A stretch of 64,000 bases of DNA from CAVSKL01 sp963728475 [NCBI: Candidatus Eiseniibacteriota bacterium] (GTDB lineage Bacteria > Eisenbacteria > RBG-16-71-46 > JABDJR01): contig CAVSKL010000002.1 in assembly GCA_963728475.1 (NCBI GenBank), forward strand, positions 434,001 to 498,000. The letters run 5' to 3'. Position numbers and translations under genes: made by a program. Of the stretch, positions 44,211 through 53,619 are shown one piece after another. The stretch's first letter is position 1. The number at the start of each line of letters is the position of its first letter. The notes under the pieces were generated by a model. It searched no databases. It was not told the DNA's origin and saw nothing but the letters and a program-made list of their open reading frames with translations.

Positions 44211-46559
44211 ATGAAGAGCCCCGCCGTCACCTTCACCGAGCCCGGCGACGCCGCCCTCCGCGACCGCCTCCGCCGGGAAGGGCTCCGTCTCTCGGTGGCG
44301 GAGGCGCGGCGGGTGGCCGCGCTCCTGGGGCGCGACCCCACCCGCACCGAGGCGGTCCTCTTCGACACCCTGTGGAGCGAGCACTGTTCCTACAAGTCGA
44401 GCCGGGCGGTGCTTCAGGCGTTCCTGCCCACCCAGGCCCCCCACGTCATCCTGGGCCCGGGGGAGGACGCCGGGGTGGTGTTCCTCACCGTGCACGAGGG
44501 GGTGCGCTGGACCCTGGTGGTGGGACATGAGAGCCACAACCATCCTTCCCAGGTGCTCCCCTTCGAGGGGGCGGCCACCGGGATCGGCGGGATCGTCCGC
44601 GACATCTACTGCATGGGGGCGGACGTGGTGGGGGTGCTGGATGCGCTCCGCTTCGGAAGCCTCACCGGCCCCCACCAGGAACGCACCCGGGAGATCGTGG
44701 GCGGGGTGGTGGACGGGATCTGGCACTACGCCAACGCCCTGGGGGTGCCCAACCTCGGCGGCGACGTGGCCTTCGATTCCGGCTTCGACGACAACTGCCT
44801 GGTGAACGTGGTGGCGGTGGGGACGGCGCCGGAGCGGGCGATCGTCCGGAGCCGGGTTCCCGAGGCCGCGCGCACCGAGCCCTACGTGTTCGTGCTGGTG
44901 GGAAAGCCCACCGACGCCTCGGGCTTCGGCGGGGCCGCCTTCGCCAGCGCGGTGCTCGACGTCCGCGAGACGGAAGCCAACCGGGGAGCGGTCCAGGCGC
45001 CCGACCCCTTCCTCAAGCGCGTGCTGACCGAGGCCACCCGGCGGGTGCTGGAGCTGGCCCGCAGCGAGGGGTTCGAGGTGGGGTTCAAGGACCTGGGGGC
45101 GGGGGGGATCGCCTGCGCCACCAGCGAGCTGGCCGCGGCGGGAGGATTCGGGGCCGAGATCGAGCTCACCGCGGTGTCGCAGGAGGGGGGGCCGTTCCCT
45201 CCGGAGATCGTGGCCTGCTCCGAGACCCAGGAGCGCTACTGCTGGGTGGTGCCCGCGGCCAGGGCGCAGCGGGTGCTCCAGATCTACAACGTCGACTTCG
45301 AGCTTCCGCACCTCTACCCGGGGGCGCGGGCCCAGGTGGTGGGGAGCGTGCGCACCCGCGACACCCTGTACCGGGTGACCCACGAGGGGGAGGAGGTGTG
45401 CGCGGCGCCGGTGGAGACGATCACCGAGGGGATCCGCTACGAGCGGGCCGCCGCTCCCGCCCCCGCTCCGGCCCCGACCCCGGAACCGGCGCCACCGGAC
45501 GACCTCGGCGAGATCCTGCACGCCCTCCTCGCCGGCCCCGCGCTGGCCTCGCGCGAGGGGATCTACCGCCACTACGACACCGAGGTCCAGGGCCGGGCGG
45601 TGATCCGCCCCGGCGAGGCCGACGCCTCGGTCCTGGTGCCGGTGGAGGGGAGCCCGGTGGGGCTGGCGGTGAGCGTGGACGGGAACCCGTTCTACGGAGC
45701 GCTCGACGCGTACCAGGCCGGCGCCAACGCGGTGGCCGAGGCCATGCGGAACGTGGCCGCGGTGGGGGCGGTGCCGTGGTGCCTCACCGACTGCCTCAAC
45801 TACGGCAACCCCGAGGACCCCGAGGTGTTCCGCCAGTTCACCGAGGGGGTGCGCGGGATCGGCGACGCCGCCCGGGGGATCGGCATGGTGAACTCCGAGC
45901 CGGGGACCCCCTGCCCGATCGTGAGCGGCAACGTGTCGTTCTACAACCAGTCCGCCGCCGGGGCCTCGATCCCCCCCGCCCCCATCGTCGCCTGTTTCGG
46001 CGTGCTCGACGACTACGCCAACGCGCTCACCCAGGGCCTCAAAGAGCCGGGGAACCGGCTCCTCCTGGCCGGGGCCCGGCGGCGCGAGCTGGGCGGCTCC
46101 GCGTACTGGCGCCATCGTGGGATCGCGGGAGGGGCGCCGCCCCGGGTCGACGCGGCGGCGGCCCGGGCCGAGATCACCGCGCTCCTGGCCGCGGTGGACA
46201 AGGGCTGGCTTCGCGCCTGCCACGACGTCTCCGAGGGGGGGCTGGCCGCGGCGGCGGCGGAGATGGCGATCGCGGGGGGGCGGGGGGTCCGCCTCCAGCT
46301 TCCCGCCGCCCCCGGCGGGCTCCGCCCCGACGAGTACTTGTTCAGCGAGACCCCCGGCTTTCTCATGGAGGTGGAGGAGGACGACGCGGAGGCGGTGCTC
46401 ACGCTCTTCCAGCGGCACGGGGTGCGGGCGGAACCGGTGGGCCGGGTCGAGGGGGGCGGCGACGTCCTGGTGGAAGTGGGCGGCGAGACCCTGGTCTCGC
46501 TCGACCTGGAGGAGCTCACCGAACGCTGGAGCGGCGCGCTGCGGGAGGCCCTGCAATGA
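44211..46559 (+). CDS. purL: phosphoribosylformylglycinamidine synthase, subunit PurL (small type)
   Basis: The catalytic synthetase subunit of the three-protein FGAM synthase used by Gram-positives and many others. The 782-residue protein has the ATP and substrate motifs LWSEHCSYKSS, VGHESHNHPSQVLPFEGAAT and the second half with GNVSFYNQS. The N-terminus is uncertain: ATG 44211 lacks a clear ribosome site, and an in-frame ATG at 44166 directly after a GAGGAGG would add 15 residues. The small PurL needs separate PurQ and PurS subunits; both follow. Confidence 0.96.
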   Translation: MKSPAVTFTEPGDAALRDRLRREGLRLSVAEARRVAALLGRDPTRTEAVLFDTLWSEHCSYKSSRAVLQAFLPTQAPHVILGPGEDAGVVFLTVHEGVRWTLVVGHESHNHPSQVLPFEGAATGIGGIVRDIYCMGADVVGVLDALRFGSLTGPHQERTREIVGGVVDGIWHYANALGVPNLGGDVAFDSGFDDNCLVNVVAVGTAPERAIVRSRVPEAARTEPYVFVLVGKPTDASGFGGAAFASAVLDVRETEANRGAVQAPDPFLKRVLTEATRRVLELARSEGFEVGFKDLGAGGIACATSELAAAGGFGAEIELTAVSQEGGPFPPEIVACSETQERYCWVVPAARAQRVLQIYNVDFELPHLYPGARAQVVGSVRTRDTLYRVTHEGEEVCAAPVETITEGIRYERAAAPAPAPAPTPEPAPPDDLGEILHALLAGPALASREGIYRHYDTEVQGRAVIRPGEADASVLVPVEGSPVGLAVSVDGNPFYGALDAYQAGANAVAEAMRNVAAVGAVPWCLTDCLNYGNPEDPEVFRQFTEGVRGIGDAARGIGMVNSEPGTPCPIVSGNVSFYNQSAAGASIPPAPIVACFGVLDDYANALTQGLKEPGNRLLLAGARRRELGGSAYWRHRGIAGGAPPRVDAAAARAEITALLAAVDKGWLRACHDVSEGGLAAAAAEMAIAGGRGVRLQLPAAPGGLRPDEYLFSETPGFLMEVEEDDAEAVLTLFQRHGVRAEPVGRVEGGGDVLVEVGGETLVSLDLEELTERWSGALREALQ

Positions 46560-47422
46560 CCGCGAGCCTGCGCGAAGCGCCGTGGCCCCGGGTGGCGGTG
46601 CTCCAGCTTCCGGGGGTGAACTGCGAGTACGAGACCCGGGAGACCCTGGCCCGGGCGAGTCTCGACGCCGAGATCTTCCGCTGGAACCGGCCTGCCGCCG
46701 ACCTGGAGAGCTTCGACGCCTACGTGATTCCCGGGGGCTTCAGCTACGAGGACCGGATCCGGGCGGGGGCGGTGGCGGCCAAGGCGCCTGCCCTGGACGT
46801 GGTGGGGCGCGCCGCGGAGGCGGGCAGGCCGGTCCTGGGGATCTGTAACGGGGCCCAGGTGCTGGTGGAGGCGGGGCTCGTCCCCGGCGAGCGGCCGGGA
46901 CGGGTGGAGATGGCGCTGGGGGCCAACGCCGCGGGCTGGAGCGGGTACTACTGCGGATGGGTGCACGTGCGGGTGGAGAAGGAGGGGCGCGAGACCGCGT
47001 TCACCTCGCGTTTCGAGGACGGCGAGGTGTTCCCGGTGCCGCTGGCCCACGGCCAGGGACGGTTCACCGTGCGCGACCCCGACCGCTTCCGCGCCTGGGC
47101 CGAGGCCGGCCAGGTGCCGCTCCGCTACGTGACCTCCGACGGCGACGAGGACCCCCCCTTCCCCTTCAACCCCAACGGCTCGATCCTGGGCGCGGCGGGG
47201 GTGACCAACCCCGCCGGGAACGTGCTCGCCTTCATGCCCCATCCCGAACGGGCGTCGCGGCTCCGGCAGGTCCCCGATACCGTCGAGGGAGCCTGGGGCG
47301 ACCGCCGCCGCCAGGCGGCGCGCCGCCGGGAGGATCTGGAGGGTCCCGGTCCCGGGTTCAAGCTCTTCCAGTCCCTGGCGGATTACCTGCGCTGGGGAGC
47401 CCGGAAGGAGGACCGGCCATGA
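46556..47422 (+). CDS. purQ: FGAM synthase glutaminase subunit
   Basis: Class I glutamine amidotransferase supplying ammonia to PurL. Catalytic C97 lies in GICNGAQVLVEAG and the His/Glu pair H229/E231 in MPHPERAS. At 288 residues it is longer than typical PurQ (about 230); the extra length includes a C-terminal region rich in Arg. ATG 46556 overlaps the purL stop, and the purS-like gene overlaps its end by 4 bases. Confidence 0.95.
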   Translation: MTASLREAPWPRVAVLQLPGVNCEYETRETLARASLDAEIFRWNRPAADLESFDAYVIPGGFSYEDRIRAGAVAAKAPALDVVGRAAEAGRPVLGICNGAQVLVEAGLVPGERPGRVEMALGANAAGWSGYYCGWVHVRVEKEGRETAFTSRFEDGEVFPVPLAHGQGRFTVRDPDRFRAWAEAGQVPLRYVTSDGDEDPPFPFNPNGSILGAAGVTNPAGNVLAFMPHPERASRLRQVPDTVEGAWGDRRRQAARRREDLEGPGPGFKLFQSLADYLRWGARKEDRP

Positions 47423-47988
47423 CCGGGGCGGCGGTGCGGATCTGGCTCAAGGCGGCCGATCCGGCCGCGATCACCGCCCGCGAGGCGCTCCAGCGGGCGC
47501 TGGGCTACGGCCGGGTGGTGCGGGAGGTGGCCCGGAGCGAGGTGGTCGCGTTCCGCTGGGAGGGGAACGCGGAGGCGCGGGCGCAGCTGGAGCGGCTGGC
47601 CCGGGAAACCGGCCTTCTTCTCAACCCCAACAAACACCGGATGGAGATCGCGGTGGAGGACGAAACGCTCCATCCCCGGGGTAATGCCTGGACCGTGGTG
47701 TCCACCCCGGGGGAGGGGGCGGAGCTGGCCCGGACCCTGGAACGGCACCGGCTCCTGGCCGGGGAAGTCCCGGCCACCCGGCGCGGGGTGCTGTGGGAGC
47801 TGGACCTGGCCGCGGAGGGAGAGGAGCTTCGCCGCCTCGCCGGGGAGATCGCGGTGGCGCGCGAGCGCAAGCGGGGACTCCTCTCCAACCCCCACCTGGA
47901 GGACGCGGCGGTGTTCGTGGCGCCCCCCCGGGCCGCGGACGTGACCGCCGCCCTGGGGATCGGGACAAGCGGGCGCCCCCTCGGGTAA
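47419..47988 (+). CDS. tandem PurS-like protein (single-chain PurS dimer)
   Basis: The 189-residue product occupies the purS slot between purQ and purF. PurS is normally about 80-85 residues and acts as a dimer bridging PurL and PurQ. Here two similar modules are joined: residues 5-80 and about 90-175. Both contain a strand, a long helix and the PurS-like ending with an NP turn (LLLNPNKHRMEI and LLSNPHLEDAAVF), close to the family pattern LANPVIEDY. I infer an internal duplication giving a single-chain dimer. Recognition is from pattern, not from a search. It overlaps purQ by 4 bases and is clearly co-expressed. Confidence 0.7.
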   Translation: MTGAAVRIWLKAADPAAITAREALQRALGYGRVVREVARSEVVAFRWEGNAEARAQLERLARETGLLLNPNKHRMEIAVEDETLHPRGNAWTVVSTPGEGAELARTLERHRLLAGEVPATRRGVLWELDLAAEGEELRRLAGEIAVARERKRGLLSNPHLEDAAVFVAPPRAADVTAALGIGTSGRPLG

Positions 47989-48064
47989 GATGGATGGTTC
48001 CTACGGCTCCCCCCGGCCTTTGCCGCCGGGCGGCGCGTTCCGGCCGGAGGAGGAAAGGAAAGTC

Positions 48065-49498
48065 GTGTATCGCGACGAGGACCATCTTCACGACGAGTGC
48101 GGCGTGGTCGGGGTCCACAACGTCCCCGAGGCCGCCGAGGTCGCCTATCTCGCCCTCTACGCCCTGCAGCACCGCGGCCAGGAGTCGAGCGGGATCGTGA
48201 CCGCCGACGGGGGCCGGTTCCATCACCACAAGGCGATGGGGCTGGTGTCCGACGTCTTTTCGGGAGACGTCCTGAACCGCCTTCCCGGCCGGCTCGCCAT
48301 CGGCCACAACCGCTATTCCACCAAGGGGGGGTCGAGCCTGCGCAACGCCCAGCCCATCTGGGTCACCTACCACGGGGGCGACCTTGCCCTGGCCCACAAC
48401 GGGCAGCTGGTGAACGCGGTCACCCTGCGCAAGAGCATGGAGGAGGGGGGCTCGATCTTCCAGACCAGCTCCGACAGCGAGGTCCTCGTCCACCTCATCG
48501 CCGCCTCCCGCGCCTCCACCTTCGAGGGGCGGCTCATGGGGGCCCTCCACCAGGTGGAGGGGGCGTTCTCGATCACCGTTCTCACCCCGGACACGGTCTA
48601 CGCCGCCCGGGACCGGCACGGGTTCCGCCCCCTGGTCCTGGGGCGCCTGAACGGTGGGATGGTGGCGGCGTCGGAGACCTGCGCGCTGGACATCGTGGAG
48701 GCGGAGTTCCTCCGGGAGGTGGAGCCGGGGGAGGTGGTGGCCCTGGAGGCGGACGGAGTCCGCACGGTCGGCCGGCTTCCCGCCGTCCCGCTCCACCAGT
48801 GCGTGTTCGAGCTCATCTACTTCTCCCGGCCCGACAGCACCGTGTTCGGGGAGTCGGTGGACCGGGTGCGGCGGCGCCTGGGGCGCCGGCTGGCCGCCGA
48901 GCATCCCGCCGAGGCCGACTGCGTGATCTCGGTCCCCGACTCGTCGAACTCGGCCGCCCTGGGCTTCAGCGAGGCCTCGGGCATCCCCTTCGAGCTGGGG
49001 CTCATCCGGAACCACTACATCGGACGCACCTTCATCCGCCCCGGGCAGCGGCTGCGCGAGGCGGGGGTGCGGGTGAAGTACAACGGGGTGCGGCCCATCC
49101 TGGAGGGGAAGCGGGTGGTGGTGGTGGACGACTCGGTGGTCCGGGGCACCACCAGCCACAAGCTGGTGCAGCTGCTCCGCCGGTTCGGGGTGCGCGAGGT
49201 GCACCTCCGGGTGGCCAGCCCTCCCATCGTGGGGCCGTGCTTCTACGGCATCGACACCCCCGAGCGCTCGGAGCTGATCGCGGCCCGATCGTCGATGGAG
49301 GAGATCCGGCGGCACCTGGGGGTGGACAGCCTGGGCTACCTCTCCGAGGAGGGGCTCCGGGCCTCGGTGCGCGCCCCCGGCGACCACTGCTACGCCTGCT
49401 TCACCGGCCGCTATCCGGTGCGCCTGGTGGACGAGGACCTGCGCCGCGAGGCGGAGGCGGCCCTCCCCGCGCCCCGGCGCCACCCCATCGTCGCCTGA
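48065..49498 (+). CDS. purF: amidophosphoribosyltransferase
   Basis: First committed enzyme of purine synthesis (PRPP to phosphoribosylamine). I choose GTG 48065 because a strong GGAGGAGGAAAGG (48046-48058) precedes it and because it gives an 11-residue propeptide ending just before C12 in DECGVVGV, exactly as in processed PurF enzymes. A longer frame to ATG 47990 is less likely. The 477-residue protein has the PRPP loop VVVDDSVVRGTTS and four Cys near the C-terminus consistent with an iron-sulfur type (CGVVG, CVI, PCFYG, CYACF). Confidence 0.96.
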   Translation: MYRDEDHLHDECGVVGVHNVPEAAEVAYLALYALQHRGQESSGIVTADGGRFHHHKAMGLVSDVFSGDVLNRLPGRLAIGHNRYSTKGGSSLRNAQPIWVTYHGGDLALAHNGQLVNAVTLRKSMEEGGSIFQTSSDSEVLVHLIAASRASTFEGRLMGALHQVEGAFSITVLTPDTVYAARDRHGFRPLVLGRLNGGMVAASETCALDIVEAEFLREVEPGEVVALEADGVRTVGRLPAVPLHQCVFELIYFSRPDSTVFGESVDRVRRRLGRRLAAEHPAEADCVISVPDSSNSAALGFSEASGIPFELGLIRNHYIGRTFIRPGQRLREAGVRVKYNGVRPILEGKRVVVVDDSVVRGTTSHKLVQLLRRFGVREVHLRVASPPIVGPCFYGIDTPERSELIAARSSMEEIRRHLGVDSLGYLSEEGLRASVRAPGDHCYACFTGRYPVRLVDEDLRREAEAALPAPRRHPIVA

Positions 49499-49536
49499 GC
49501 CCGTCCGCACCCACGAATCGAGGGAGTCGACCCACC

Positions 49537-51045
49537 TTGAGTGAAGAGCAGATCGAGCAACGACGCGCCAATCTCCGGGCCCTGGTGGCGATGGGGGTGG
49601 AGGCCTATCCCTACTCGTTCCCGGTCACCCACCACGCCGTCGAGGTGCTGGACGGCGCCGAGGACCTCCTCGCCTCCCGCGAGGAGGTGGGGCTGGCCGG
49701 GCGGCTCATGGCCATCCGCGGCCACGGCAAGTCCACCTTCGCCCACCTCCAGGACGCCGGCGGCCGGGTTCAGATCTACCTCAAGCTGGACGTGGTCGGA
49801 GAGGAGGCCTACCGGGTGGTGAAGCTCCTGGACCTCGGCGACCTGGTGGGGGTGCGGGGGCCCCTCTTCCGCACCCGCACCGGCGAGCTGACGGTGGAGG
49901 TGCGCGAACTCCGGTTTTTGGCCAAGTGCCTGCGCCCCCTCCCCGAGAAGTGGCACGGGCTCCGCGACACCGAGACCCGCTACCGCCGCCGCTACCTGGA
50001 CCTCATCGTGAACGAGGACGTGCGACGGATCTTCCGGCTGCGGGCGGGGATGATCCGGGCGATGCGGGCGTTCCTGGACGAGCGCGGGTTCCTCGAGGTG
50101 GACACGCCGGTGCTGCAGCCCCTCTACGGAGGGGCGTTCGCCCGGCCGTTCACCACCCATCACGAGGCCCTGGACATGGACCTCTACCTGCGGATCTCGG
50201 ACGAGCTCTACCTCAAGCGGCTCCTGGTGGGGGGGCTGGAGCGCGTGTACGAGATCGCGCGCGACTTCCGCAACGAGGGCATCGATCGCACCCACAACCC
50301 CGAGTTCTCCATGCTCGAGTACTACCAGGCCTACGCCGACTACGAGGAGATGATGGGGGTGACCGAGGAGCTGGTGAGCCGGGCGGTGCGGGAAGCGGCG
50401 GGCGGGCACCGGGTCGCCTTCCGCGAGCACACCCTCGACTTCTCCCCCCCCTGGCGGCGGGTGCGCTACTTCGACGCCATCCGCGAGGCCACCGGGGTGG
50501 ATCTCACCGGGGCCGACGAGGCCCGGGTGCGGGAGACCGCGGCCCGGCTGGGGATCGATCTCAAGGGTAAGACGGGGATCGTCCAGGCCACCGACGAGAT
50601 CTTCTCCGAGACCGCCCAAGCCAACCTCGTGCAGCCGACCTTCGTCACCGATTTCCCGCTGGAACTCTCGCCCTTGGCCAAGCGCCACCGCTCCGACCCG
50701 CGGCTGGTGGAACGGTTCGAGCTCTTCGCGGGGGGGATGGAGCTGGCCAACGCGTTCAGCGAGCAGAACGACCCCGCCGAGCAGGCGGCGGCGTTCGAGC
50801 GCCAGGCCCGGCTCCGGGAGGAGGGGGACCTGGAGGCCCAGGTCACCGATTTCGACTTCCTGCGCGCCCTGGAGACCGGGATGCCCCCCACCGGCGGGGT
50901 GGGGATCGGGGTCGACCGGCTGGTGATGGTGGCGGCGGGCGCGGCCAACATCCGCGAGGTGATCCTCTTCCCCCAGCTCCGCCCCGAGGAAGGGGACGAG
51001 AACGACGACGCCGGCGGCGCGCCGGAGGGGGAGAGCGAGGGCTGA
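49537..51045 (+). CDS. lysS: lysyl-tRNA synthetase (class II)
   Basis: Charges tRNA-Lys. The 502 residues include the OB-fold anticodon domain and class II motifs: RNEGIDRTHNPEFSMLE (motif 2) and GVGIGVDRLVMV (motif 3). TTG 49537 follows AGGGAG. The C-terminal 15 residues are acidic. It precedes the lipoprotein-release genes by 10 bases. Confidence 0.96.
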   Translation: MSEEQIEQRRANLRALVAMGVEAYPYSFPVTHHAVEVLDGAEDLLASREEVGLAGRLMAIRGHGKSTFAHLQDAGGRVQIYLKLDVVGEEAYRVVKLLDLGDLVGVRGPLFRTRTGELTVEVRELRFLAKCLRPLPEKWHGLRDTETRYRRRYLDLIVNEDVRRIFRLRAGMIRAMRAFLDERGFLEVDTPVLQPLYGGAFARPFTTHHEALDMDLYLRISDELYLKRLLVGGLERVYEIARDFRNEGIDRTHNPEFSMLEYYQAYADYEEMMGVTEELVSRAVREAAGGHRVAFREHTLDFSPPWRRVRYFDAIREATGVDLTGADEARVRETAARLGIDLKGKTGIVQATDEIFSETAQANLVQPTFVTDFPLELSPLAKRHRSDPRLVERFELFAGGMELANAFSEQNDPAEQAAAFERQARLREEGDLEAQVTDFDFLRALETGMPPTGGVGIGVDRLVMVAAGAANIREVILFPQLRPEEGDENDDAGGAPEGESEG

Positions 51046-51055
51046 GGCCCGCCCC

Positions 51056-52285
51056 ATGCGTTACGAGTTCTTCGTGGCCGACCGCTACCTCCGGACCAAG
51101 AAGCGCACCGGGTTCATCTCCCTCATCACCTGGATCTCGGTGGTAGGGGTGGCGCTCGGGGTGGCGGTGCTCATCATCGTGCTCTCGGTGATGAACGGGT
51201 TCGAGCAGGAGGTGCGGGCGCGGATCGTGGGGACCAACGCCGCGCTCATCATCCTGCGCTACGACCGGGACACCGTGGCCCGCCCCGACTCGGTGGCGGC
51301 GGCGGTGGCCCGCATGCCCGAGGTGGTGGGGACCGCCCCCTTCGTTTACGGCAAGGGGCTGATCAGCCTCGGGGACCGCTCCGACGGGGTCATCGTGAAA
51401 GGGGTGGACCTGTCCCGCGAACGCTCCGTCACCACCGTGGCCCAGAACGTGAGCCCGCCCCTCGACAGCCTCGCCACCGTGCCCGGCCGGCCCCCGCCCA
51501 TCATCCTCGGCCGGGACCTGGCCGACCGGCTGCGGGCCTCGGTGGGGGACGAGGTGCTCCTGGCCTCCCCCTTCGACGCCACCGTCTCGCCCCTGGGCGT
51601 CCTCTCCAAGTTCCGGAAGTTCCGGGTGGCGGGTATCTTCTCCTCCGGCCTCTACGAGTACGACTCCTCCATGGCCTACATCGGATTCCTGGAGGCGCAG
51701 AAGTTCTGGGGGCTGGGGTCGGCGGCGAGCGGGATCGAGGTCAAGATCCGCGACCCTTTCGCGGCGGAGCGGGACAAGGAGCGCGTGCTCCGGGCCATCG
51801 GCGGGTACCCCTACCGGATCAACACCTGGATCGAACTCAACGAGAACTTGTTCGTGTGGATGAAGATCGAAAAGGCGGGAATGACCCTGATCCTGCTCCT
51901 CATCGTCCTCATCGCCGCCTTCAACATCGTCGGGGTGCTGATCATGGTGGTGATGGAGAAGAAGAAGGAGATCGGGGTTCTGAAGTCGATGGGGGCCACC
52001 GACGGCGAGATCATGCGGATCTTCATGGCCAACGGGATCGAGATCGGGGCCCTGGGTATCGGCCTGGGGGTACTGTTCGGACTGGGGGGGGCGTGGGCGC
52101 TGGCCCGCTATCCGCTGCACCTCCCACCCGACGTCTATTTCCTGAGCACGCTGCCGGTGCGGCTGGAGGCGCCGGACGTGGTCACGGTGACGGTGGTGGT
52201 GTTCTTCCTGAGCGCGCTGGCCACCCTCTATCCCTCCTGGAAGGCGGCGCGCCTGGATCCGGTGGAAACCATCCGGGAGGGGTGA
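51056..52285 (+). CDS. lipoprotein-releasing ABC permease, LolC/LolE/LolF family
   Basis: A four-helix FtsX-like permease of 409 residues that releases lipoproteins from the inner membrane. The N-terminus MRYEFFVADRYLRTKKRTGFI and the segment MVVMEKKKEIGVLKSMGA are typical. Only one permease gene is present with lolD, which fits a single LolF-type subunit acting as a homodimer, although a second permease could lie elsewhere. The following promoter gives lolD its own transcription start. Confidence 0.93.
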   Translation: MRYEFFVADRYLRTKKRTGFISLITWISVVGVALGVAVLIIVLSVMNGFEQEVRARIVGTNAALIILRYDRDTVARPDSVAAAVARMPEVVGTAPFVYGKGLISLGDRSDGVIVKGVDLSRERSVTTVAQNVSPPLDSLATVPGRPPPIILGRDLADRLRASVGDEVLLASPFDATVSPLGVLSKFRKFRVAGIFSSGLYEYDSSMAYIGFLEAQKFWGLGSAASGIEVKIRDPFAAERDKERVLRAIGGYPYRINTWIELNENLFVWMKIEKAGMTLILLLIVLIAAFNIVGVLIMVVMEKKKEIGVLKSMGATDGEIMRIFMANGIEIGALGIGLGVLFGLGGAWALARYPLHLPPDVYFLSTLPVRLEAPDVVTVTVVVFFLSALATLYPSWKAARLDPVETIREG

Positions 52286-52292
52286 GCGCGGT

Positions 52293-52321
52293 TTGACACC
52301 GCCCCCGCCCAAATCTACACT
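52293..52321 (+). promoter_or_regulatory. sigma70-like promoter for lolD and downstream genes
   Basis: TTGACA (52293-52298), 17-base spacer, TACACT (52316-52321), 24 bases before the lolD ATG. It could drive lolD-mcsA-mcsB-clpC-bamA independently of lolC. Confidence 0.6.
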
Positions 52322-52345
52322 CTCTCGCGAATCAAGAGCCTGGTC

Positions 52346-53092
52346 ATGCATGCTTCAACGCCGGTATTGGAAGTCGACGGCCTCGGAAAGGTCTACGCCT
52401 CGCCCGGGGGCGATCTCGTGGTGCTGGACGCACTCTCCTTCCGGCCGCTGCGCGGAGCCCTGACCGCGGTGGTGGGGGCCTCGGGGACGGGGAAGAGCAC
52501 CCTCCTCCACATCCTCGGCGCCCTCGACCGGCCCACCCGGGGTTCGGTGCGGGTGGACGGCCGCGACATCTTCACGCTGTCCTCCCGGGATCTGGCCCGG
52601 TTCCGGAATCGCTCGATCGGATTCGTGTTCCAGTTCCACCATCTGCTCCCCGAGTTCAGCGCGCTGGAGAATGTGATGATGCCGGGACTGATGGCGGGAC
52701 GGCGGCGGTATGACGTGGAAGCGCGGGCGGCTGCGCTCCTGGATACGGTGGGGTTGGCCGGGCGGGCCCAGCACCGGCCCTCGGAGCTTTCGGGGGGGGA
52801 GCAGCAGCGGGTGGCGGTGGCGCGGGCCCTGACCAACGATCCGATGCTTCTCCTGGCCGACGAGCCCTCGGGCAACCTGGACCGGACCACCAGCGCCGAG
52901 CTCCACGGGCTCATCCGGCGGCTGGTCCGCGAACGGGGCCAGACCGCGCTGGTGGCCACCCACGACGACCGTCTGGCCGCTCAGGCCGATGAGGTGTACC
53001 GTTTGGAGGGAGGGAAGCTGCATCCGGTGAGAACCCTTGCCGATAACCCCGATGAGGGGGACCGGCCGCCGGAGGCCAGAGCGAGACCATGA
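52346..53092 (+). CDS. lolD: lipoprotein-releasing ABC ATPase
   Basis: ATPase of the Lol exporter, 248 residues. Walker A GASGTGKST, signature LSGGEQQRVAVARAL and Walker B LLADEPSGNLD are complete; the FQFHHLLPEF segment is typical of LolD. ATG 52346 follows a promoter. It ends overlapping mcsA by 4 bases, so lipoprotein sorting and the arginine-kinase genes are translated together. Confidence 0.95.
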   Translation: MHASTPVLEVDGLGKVYASPGGDLVVLDALSFRPLRGALTAVVGASGTGKSTLLHILGALDRPTRGSVRVDGRDIFTLSSRDLARFRNRSIGFVFQFHHLLPEFSALENVMMPGLMAGRRRYDVEARAAALLDTVGLAGRAQHRPSELSGGEQQRVAVARALTNDPMLLLADEPSGNLDRTTSAELHGLIRRLVRERGQTALVATHDDRLAAQADEVYRLEGGKLHPVRTLADNPDEGDRPPEARARP

Positions 53093-53619
53093 GCGAGAAA
53101 CCGTTGAAGGATACCGGAATATGCGAGCGGTGCGGTAAGGAGCCGGCCTCGGTCCACCTCCGGCGGGTGTCGGAGGGGGAGGAGACCGAACTCCACCTCT
53201 GTGCCGCCTGCGCCGAGGAGGAGGGGCTGGAGTCCCCGCCCGCCTCCCTCGGCGGCGATCCGGTGAGCCTTCTCTTCCAGAGCATGAACGCGACCGAGGG
53301 GGGGGACGGGGTGTGCCCGGGGTGCGGGCTCACCTACAGCGGTTTCCGCGAGACCGGGCGCCTGGGATGCGCCCGGTGCTACAAGACATTTTCCGAGGAA
53401 CTGGGGCCGCTTATCCGGCGGATCCAGGGAGCCTCGCGCCACGTGGGCAAGCGTCCGCAGCGGGAAGGCGAGCAGTACGAGCAGGCGGCGCGGCTGCGCC
53501 GGCTGGTGGAGGAGCTGGAGCGCGCGGTGGGGTCCGAGGACTACGAGCGGGCCGCGGAGCTGCGCGACCGGATCAAGGAGCTGGAAACGCATTCGGGCAC
53601 CGAAGGGAACCGGCGATGA
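53089..53619 (+). CDS. mcsA: McsA-like zinc-binding UvrB/UvrC-motif protein
   Basis: Activator of the protein-arginine kinase McsB. The 176-residue protein has four CxxC pairs (CERCGKEPA, CAACAEEE, CPGCGLTY, CARCYKTF), expected to bind two zinc ions, and a C-terminal UVR helix pair (YERAAELRDRIKELE). The gene directly precedes mcsB, as in Firmicutes. The repressor CtsR, which starts the operon in Bacillus, is absent here. Confidence 0.92.
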   Translation: MSEKPLKDTGICERCGKEPASVHLRRVSEGEETELHLCAACAEEEGLESPPASLGGDPVSLLFQSMNATEGGDGVCPGCGLTYSGFRETGRLGCARCYKTFSEELGPLIRRIQGASRHVGKRPQREGEQYEQAARLRRLVEELERAVGSEDYERAAELRDRIKELETHSGTEGNRR

